From positions 1,275,001 through 1,339,000 of the forward strand of contig CAUJGJ010000030.1 of assembly GCA_963170055.1 (NCBI GenBank): DNA of 64,000 nt, read 5' to 3'. Below, piece after piece: positions 56,633 through 64,000 of this stretch. Origin of the DNA: Halisarca cf. caerulea (taxonomy: Eukaryota; Porifera; Demospongiae; Chondrillida; Halisarcidae). Position 1 is the first letter of the stretch. The number at the start of each line of letters is the position of its first letter. A program made the translations under genes and the position numbers. Below the pieces are notes generated by a model. It saw only the letters and a list, made by a program, of their open reading frames with translations. It did not search any database and was not told the origin of the DNA.

Positions 56633-58611
56633 CATACAATACATACAACAAATTTACGAGCATATATCGCATGGCAGTCAAGCACTGTATACTTAACCCC
56701 CCCCCCCCCAAAAAAAAGAATAATCGTCGGATAGAACCCTGACCAGTGAGTTGAATGGTTAGTGGTTGCAACATCTGGTGATGTTTGGTAGTAGTCAATG
56801 TGTGACAGGGGTGACAGCTGAGGCCTATGACAATGTACTACGTGCTACAAACAGCAATAGGCCAAGATGGACACCAGCAGCATGTGACAAGTGGCTAAGA
56901 GGGATTCAAACTTAAGGACAATACAATGGTCTGTCAAGTACCATTAAGGGCCAACTATAAAAGTACTTACTATCAGAGGCCCATATTGTCAGTACTGTCA
57001 TGTCATTGATGGAGGAAGAGAGAAAGAGTAGCTGTTTAACTTGGTTAGAAAGTAAGTACATATATCTGAGATTACATACATACTCATGGATAGCAAGTAC
57101 TCTTTGCTTTCTCTCTATGTACCGCATGTACAGTACTGAGTACATAACACCGATATTAAGTATTTCTGATAGTGAGTACTACCTCTGGTGCATAACTAAC
57201 CAAGATCCACTTCATTTACTTTACTGAAAGTATGCACTATCCCAGGTACTCAATAAGATTGACTGCATGTACACCACTTTATATACATATGTACAATGCA
57301 CATGTGCATACATACAAATATATATTTTATGTACGAACATTGCACAGCTTTGTAATACAATACTGCATTCCTGCATCGTATCTTTGCTGTCCTTGCAGGT
57401 TGCTGGGGTCAAAGGGTTTGGAAAACTCATGCAGTTTAGAAGACACAAACACAATCCTAGCATCAGGAGCTGATGATAGGATGATGGGTAGGAGCTCCAA
57501 AGTGAGGTAGAAGTGACCAAGGTGGTTCACCTGCAAGGTGACAAAGACACATACAAATAATACATAAATACTAGTTGGAAACAAATGTTATTTAGCATTC
57601 GGTCCATCTGGTAATTCTTGGAAGACATACTTGAAAATGAAGCTCATTTCCATCCTCGGTAAGACCTGAGTGAAAGAGCACGTGCACAAAGTAACATTCG
57701 GCATGCATGGATCTGTGGGAAGAGGCAACTATGAGTACAAGTAACAGTGGAGTGCATGGAGCTAAGCTGTACCATTTTAATTTTTGTGGCGTGAAACTTT
57801 AGCAGATTTTGGCTTTTAGCGATTTTCATGTTTTTATACTAGTACACGTGGACAGCCATGTTTGGCCATTGCATAAGAGCCTGATCTAATATTTTTGTGA
57901 ACATAAAGTTTTGCGGATGGCCACAAATACCACGAAACTTTAGTTGCACAAAAATTGAAGTGTATACGCTAATCAACCTTGCCAATAATGCACAGTTACT
58001 AGGTAGGGATGGGATGGCGCTTAGTACACAGAATCAAACAAAGTCATTCACTGCAGTGCAGTGGTGGTGAAACGTGTAAACTTTGGAGGGTGCAGTGTAC
58101 GATGCGTATTATCCTTCCATATGTACTTCCTGGGAGGCAGCATCAAACGTTTCCACATTGCTGCATATTGTATGATGTCGTGGTAGAAATGTGTGAGAGT
58201 GTTTAGAATCACAATGTGGTTTCACCTTGTGGGTACACTTAAAATTCATGAAATCAAGTATATTTTACAATTCCTAGTATATTCGGCAGTATTCATGTTG
58301 AATTTTCCATTATAAAATCATAAGGAGTATTTTTGTATAAGAATTTGGGGGGTGGGGTGGGGTGTCTAATGCCCTCTTGACTGAAATTTAGGGACAGTGA
58401 CGACCAACCTCGCCCCCTTGCCCCCCTTCCACCACCTATACATGATTAGTTTGCATAATTGGGGTCCCCAAACATCACTATCAAAGAATCTACAAAGTTA
58501 CAGTACATTCATGAGCAACTGCATAGCAATACCTCAACAAGCAGGTAGATGTTGACAATCGTGGATGAGAAGGTACGTATACACCGAAAACTAAAACACA
58601 CGATCACGCAT

Positions 58612-58665
<54 letters not shown>

Positions 58666-61108
58666 ACACACACACAGACATACACATGCACACAGACACA
58701 TACACACTTACGGATATCAGGTTTCCCCCACATTCCCATCCCAGCATTGTTGATGACGAGATGAAGTGGGAGTCCTTTCTGTTTGTAGTCCTCAATGAAA
58801 TTCTTCACAGATTGAAGAGATGACAAGTCCAAAGACATAAACTCAACATTGATGGTCTTGTTTGGGTGTTCTTGGGACACTTCACCTCGCATTCGTTCTA
58901 TCGCCTATTGAATGTAGAAATCAAAATTAATAACAAGCGACAACACACAAGACACTGCATTGTATGAGAAAATAACATGCATAATAGAGGTTAGCAAGGG
59001 ATCAGGCTATTCCGATCAACATATGTGAGTACATCAGAAACAGGACTGGAACTACAGCCTTGTACCATTGGTATGGGCATCAATATACTCAGATTGGAGA
59101 TGGTTATGGAACTATTGCATGCAACATTATATATAGCAGTTGCTATAGCAGTGAACGAAATAGTTTCGAAGGATTACATTAGGTACTGTTCTAATAAATA
59201 AATACGAGAAGGCTGTAGAGGCTTTGCACCTTTGCTATCCTTAAAAACATATTAAGGCTTTCTTTTAATTTTAAGGTACGTAGTAAGCTTGTGGTAAAAG
59301 TGGTACTGCCATAGCCATAGTAGCAATACCCATTGCACCGATCCTGAGAAATACTCACACCTCAGGATGGTGTGCAAATACGCAGGAACCAGATGCTAAA
59401 CAAAATCACACGGGTCTAAAGTATTTAGCATAAAGATACCACGGAATGAATGACAGAAATACCTCCAATCCTCCTCCACCCACAACAAGCAGCCTAAGGT
59501 GATGCAACAACTTCCACACATTGTAAGCCTGTGTACTGCATGAACCAGGGATAAGTAAATCATTGTAGTGAGAACACACAGAAAACAAGGCTGTTGACAC
59601 ATTGACAAGGAAGGAATGTGGCTGATGGGCTGAGCAATTGGGGAATATGATGCAATACAAGAAGCAGTTACACACACCTCTTACTCAACATTCCTAGGAA
59701 GTAGCAATACATACCCAGGGCTACATACAGGAATTGGGGCAGTGTGTGTTTGTGTGTGTGTGGGGGGGGGGGGGGGGAGGCAAAATAATATTCCTAAAAT
59801 CTTAGGGGGGGGGGGGGGGAGCAATGAAATATGGGAGTATACTGTATATAGAAACCAGGAAGGGAGGATGCTATGTTTAGGGCTTCTTCCAGAAGCTAGG
59901 AGGGTCTGTGGTATTGTGGATTTGTGGTATTACATAGTTATGAGTCTGGGGATATGCCCCCCAGAGATTTTTTAGCTCTTATAAGGTGGCATCTGAGGCC
60001 ATTATAGGCCACTTAAGTAGGTTTGAGAATACATCACTGCAGTTCTACATGCATGCTACGCCTAAGGTGGGAACAACTGGGTCATAAAAAGAGGAGAGAG
60101 AGAGAGAGAGAGTAAATTTTTCCCACTTTGTCCTCCCCAAACAGACCTAGCAACGAATCTCAACACTACATGTTCAGAATGCTTGCATACCTCAAAGTAA
60201 TATACGTACATACCAACAGATACAATTCAAGGGGGTCAAGGGATTTGTGGCAGTGATTTTGGGGGAATTTTTTTAAACATAGAATAGAAAAGCTTGCTTT
60301 TCTTCAATTTTCCCATAAATCCTGCCTTTCAGGAAACCTAGTGTATGCTGAAATACAACCTCAATAACCGGTGACGTCAGCATATAAAAAATGGAGGCGA
60401 GGTTAGTGGTCTGGTCTACACGAGATTAACCTCAAGCAGGTTGGTTGAGTGGGAGCACATGGAGCAAACAAAGTTACACATTGACACAATGTCATGTAGT
60501 AGATTACAGGTAAGAATACCTTGCAATTGGCTAGTCTCACGTTGCCAGCCCCTTTCCCTTACGCCCCGCCTCTCGCAGGGGGCGTTAAGGGAAAGGGGCT
60601 GGCGACATGAGACTAGCAATAGGCCTCATGCAAGCTCACCGCTGTATAGACTTCTCATAGGTTGGAGTTTCTACTAGTGACTCACACGATGGTGATGGTC
60701 ACCAGGTGCCTTAGTCTGGCCATCTATGGTCAGACGTGGCGCCGACCCTTTCCACCATTTAAATGGCAGAAAGGGTCGGCTACGCCAGACTAATGCTACC
60801 TGTGGAGCATCTGTGATAATAATGTGAGTAGGCATAGATAATATAAAGCGTATGGATTAGCTATAGAGTACGTACTTCCATAGATTTCCTAACCCCCGGG
60901 GTACGATTTTGTGCCCAACATGGCAAGATCACCTCTTACGTTCACTCACTCCTCTAGCCCTCTCCTCGTTCCTACACGCTAAGATAACGTGTGCTCCCAG
61001 CAAGGCTAGTCCTTTGGCTGTCTCGTATCCAATTCCAGTGTTCCCTCCTGTTACCACGGCTACCTTACCGCTCTGATCGGTCTCGGGGTAGGACAGACGA
61101 GCGCCCAT
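53842..61108 (-). CDS. Short-chain dehydrogenase/reductase C with [15 protein letters not shown] tail
   Basis: Eight exons on the minus strand: 60950-61108, 58712-58904, 57631-57665, 57339-57530, 55922-55996, 54819-54888, 54562-54688, 53842-54250; 419 residues. The SDR motifs [17 protein letters not shown] and the YCITK version of YxxxK are present. Exon 2 is 9 bp longer and exon 6 is 6 bp shorter than in genes A and B, and exon 6 has unrelated-looking residues ([15 protein letters not shown]). Exons 1 and 2 are very close to gene A, while exons 4-8 are much more diverged, suggesting partial sequence homogenisation. The tail is acidic and repetitive (units like EEQPSSEQV) but different from the ETPDQT tails of A and B. 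No gene is nested in its 1-kb intron 5. Starts MGARLS as in gene A. Confidence 0.87.
54475..54555. repeat. (AC)n microsatellite in SDR C intron 7
   Basis: AC run on the plus strand ending 6 bp from the exon 7 donor of the minus-strand gene. Confidence 0.95.
55360..55552. mobile_element. Small inverted-repeat element (CAGTGCAACCTCC ... GGAGGTTCTACGCACT)
   Basis: Imperfect inverted ends of about 15 bp with internal ACAAAGGACA repeats. It lies in intron 5 of SDR gene C. Probable MITE of the CAGTNNAACCT type. Confidence 0.5.
56565..56626. repeat. (TA)n microsatellite in SDR C intron 4
   Basis: Uninterrupted TA run of about 30 units. Confidence 0.95.
58613..58680. repeat. (AC)n microsatellite in SDR C intron 2
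   Basis: AC run with AT and AGAC interruptions, close to the exon 2 donor. Confidence 0.95.
60532..60615. mobile_element. 84-bp near-perfect palindromic MITE, TAGTCTC termini
   Basis: Arms TAGTCTCACGTTGCCAGCCC and onward pair almost perfectly with the right half ending GAGACTA. Flanks GCAATTGGC and GCAATAGGC match at 8 of 9 positions, supporting a 9-bp target-site duplication. It lies in intron 1 of SDR gene C. Confidence 0.82.
60712..60792. mobile_element. MITE with TAGTCTGGC ... GCCAGACTA termini
   Basis: The right arm AAAGGGTCGGCTACGCCAGAC is the complement of the left TAGTCTGGC plus GCCGACCCTTT, with a 20-bp insertion in the left arm. The termini equal those of the 2.2-kb RecQ-bearing element. 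Flanking 9-mers are only weakly alike. Confidence 0.7.
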
Positions 61109-61872
61109 TGTCAAGATGCACTAAGAGTTCTGCAAACACAATATTCGTGGATGCTGAGTCTATATTGTATATCGACTACTCCTGATTGAGAAGTATTATG
61201 GATAATAACGTCATTCTAAAGATGGAGACAGAGCCTGGCATCGCTAGACTATCATACCTCTCCCTCCCTTCCCCGTTTCTAAGCATTCACTATAGCGTAC
61301 ATCCACGCATGCACGCCTATATATGCCTATAGCTATAGCTGCACAGACATGTTTTAGGAAGCAGACAAAGCATGAGGAGCTGCATGCATGCACATGCAGG
61401 TTGCCATGCTTGGGAAAAGTATCAGTTCGTTTTGTTTGACTATACCAATATCGAGCCGGGCTGAGGCTGACTTTGGAGTACATTCAGAGCACTAGCTAGT
61501 CCTAAGCATTTTCAGTGGGCGGCATGTCAATTAGTTTGTCTGCATGCTGTGCATACACATCTATAGCCTGTTGCATAACATTCCTACTGAAGTATATCCG
61601 ATGTATATGTACATACATATGGAGGATTTTCACATCCAATTACAATTCATGAATATTATTAGAGTAAAGGTATACTCCATTCCGATATTTTACAAAAAGC
61701 AGAGCATCAAGACTACATTGTGTGTTGCAGGTATAGTATTGTAGTGAGCACAAAGCTATATTATGTGTACATGGTTTGCTATTGTTAGTATATACTACTG
61801 CATGTATTGCATCATATAGAATCCCGCCAATCTATTGCACGGGATCTTAGCTCAAACTTGAAGTTTGTCTGT
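61109..61872. other. Spacer between SDR genes C and D
   Basis: No gene or clear promoter is recognised. It should contain the gene C promoter upstream of 61,108. Confidence 0.5.
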
Positions 61873-63996
<2,124 letters not shown>

Positions 63997-64000
63997 CTAC

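Noticed and set aside
60360..60425. Half-palindrome with GGTGACGTCAGC and GGTCTGGTCTA
   Set aside because: Resembles one end of a TAGTC-type element, but no matching second end or target duplication was found.

Overview
This window is nuclear DNA of an early-branching animal, most consistent with a sponge. That is an inference: the genes are intron-rich and animal-like (RNF212, FAAP24, ZNFX1, SDR and fibrinogen-like families), the DNA is AT-rich, and it is full of dinucleotide microsatellites, TACGTA/GCATGC-type motifs and small palindromic transposons. There is no bacterial operon structure. All exon boundaries were assigned by eye from GT/AG sites, reading phase and paralogue comparison. 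There is no transcript support.

Layout. (1) 0.4-7.0 kb: three tandem, secreted, sialidase-superfamily (BNR-repeat) genes on the minus strand. (2) 8.8-30.2 kb: a tandem duplication of a roughly 10.5-kb unit. Each unit holds an eight-exon short-chain dehydrogenase/reductase (SDR) gene on the plus strand, with a secreted fibrinogen-like-domain gene nested antisense inside its large intron 5. (3) 31.2-36.9 kb: a ZNFX1-type helicase/zinc-finger protein of 1911 residues in one uninterrupted ORF, minus strand. (4) 37.3-42.7 kb: an unrecognised four-exon gene with degenerate EF-hands, minus strand. It shares a 128-bp divergent promoter with (5) RNF212, the meiotic SUMO/ubiquitin-ligase family member, 42.9-47.8 kb, plus strand, 13 exons. 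(6) 48.4-53.0 kb: FAAP24 of the Fanconi anaemia core complex, minus strand, six exons. (7) 53.8-64.0 kb: two further SDR paralogues on the minus strand, the second running off the window end.

The four SDR paralogues share almost identical exon lengths, but their last exon differs sharply in length and encodes lineage-specific tandem-repeat tails. They flank the helicase-RNF212-FAAP24 core in opposite orientations.

The most unusual structure is a 2.2-kb DNA transposon at 39,690-41,901. It has 106-bp terminal inverted repeats, a clean 9-bp target-site duplication, and decayed coding sequence for a C4 zinc module plus a RecQ-type helicase C-terminal half. Several short palindromic elements in the window share its TAGTC...GACTA termini and 9-bp duplications, pointing to one active family with miniature derivatives. 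It sits inside an older palindromic element flanked by TA, and within an intron of the EF-hand-like gene.
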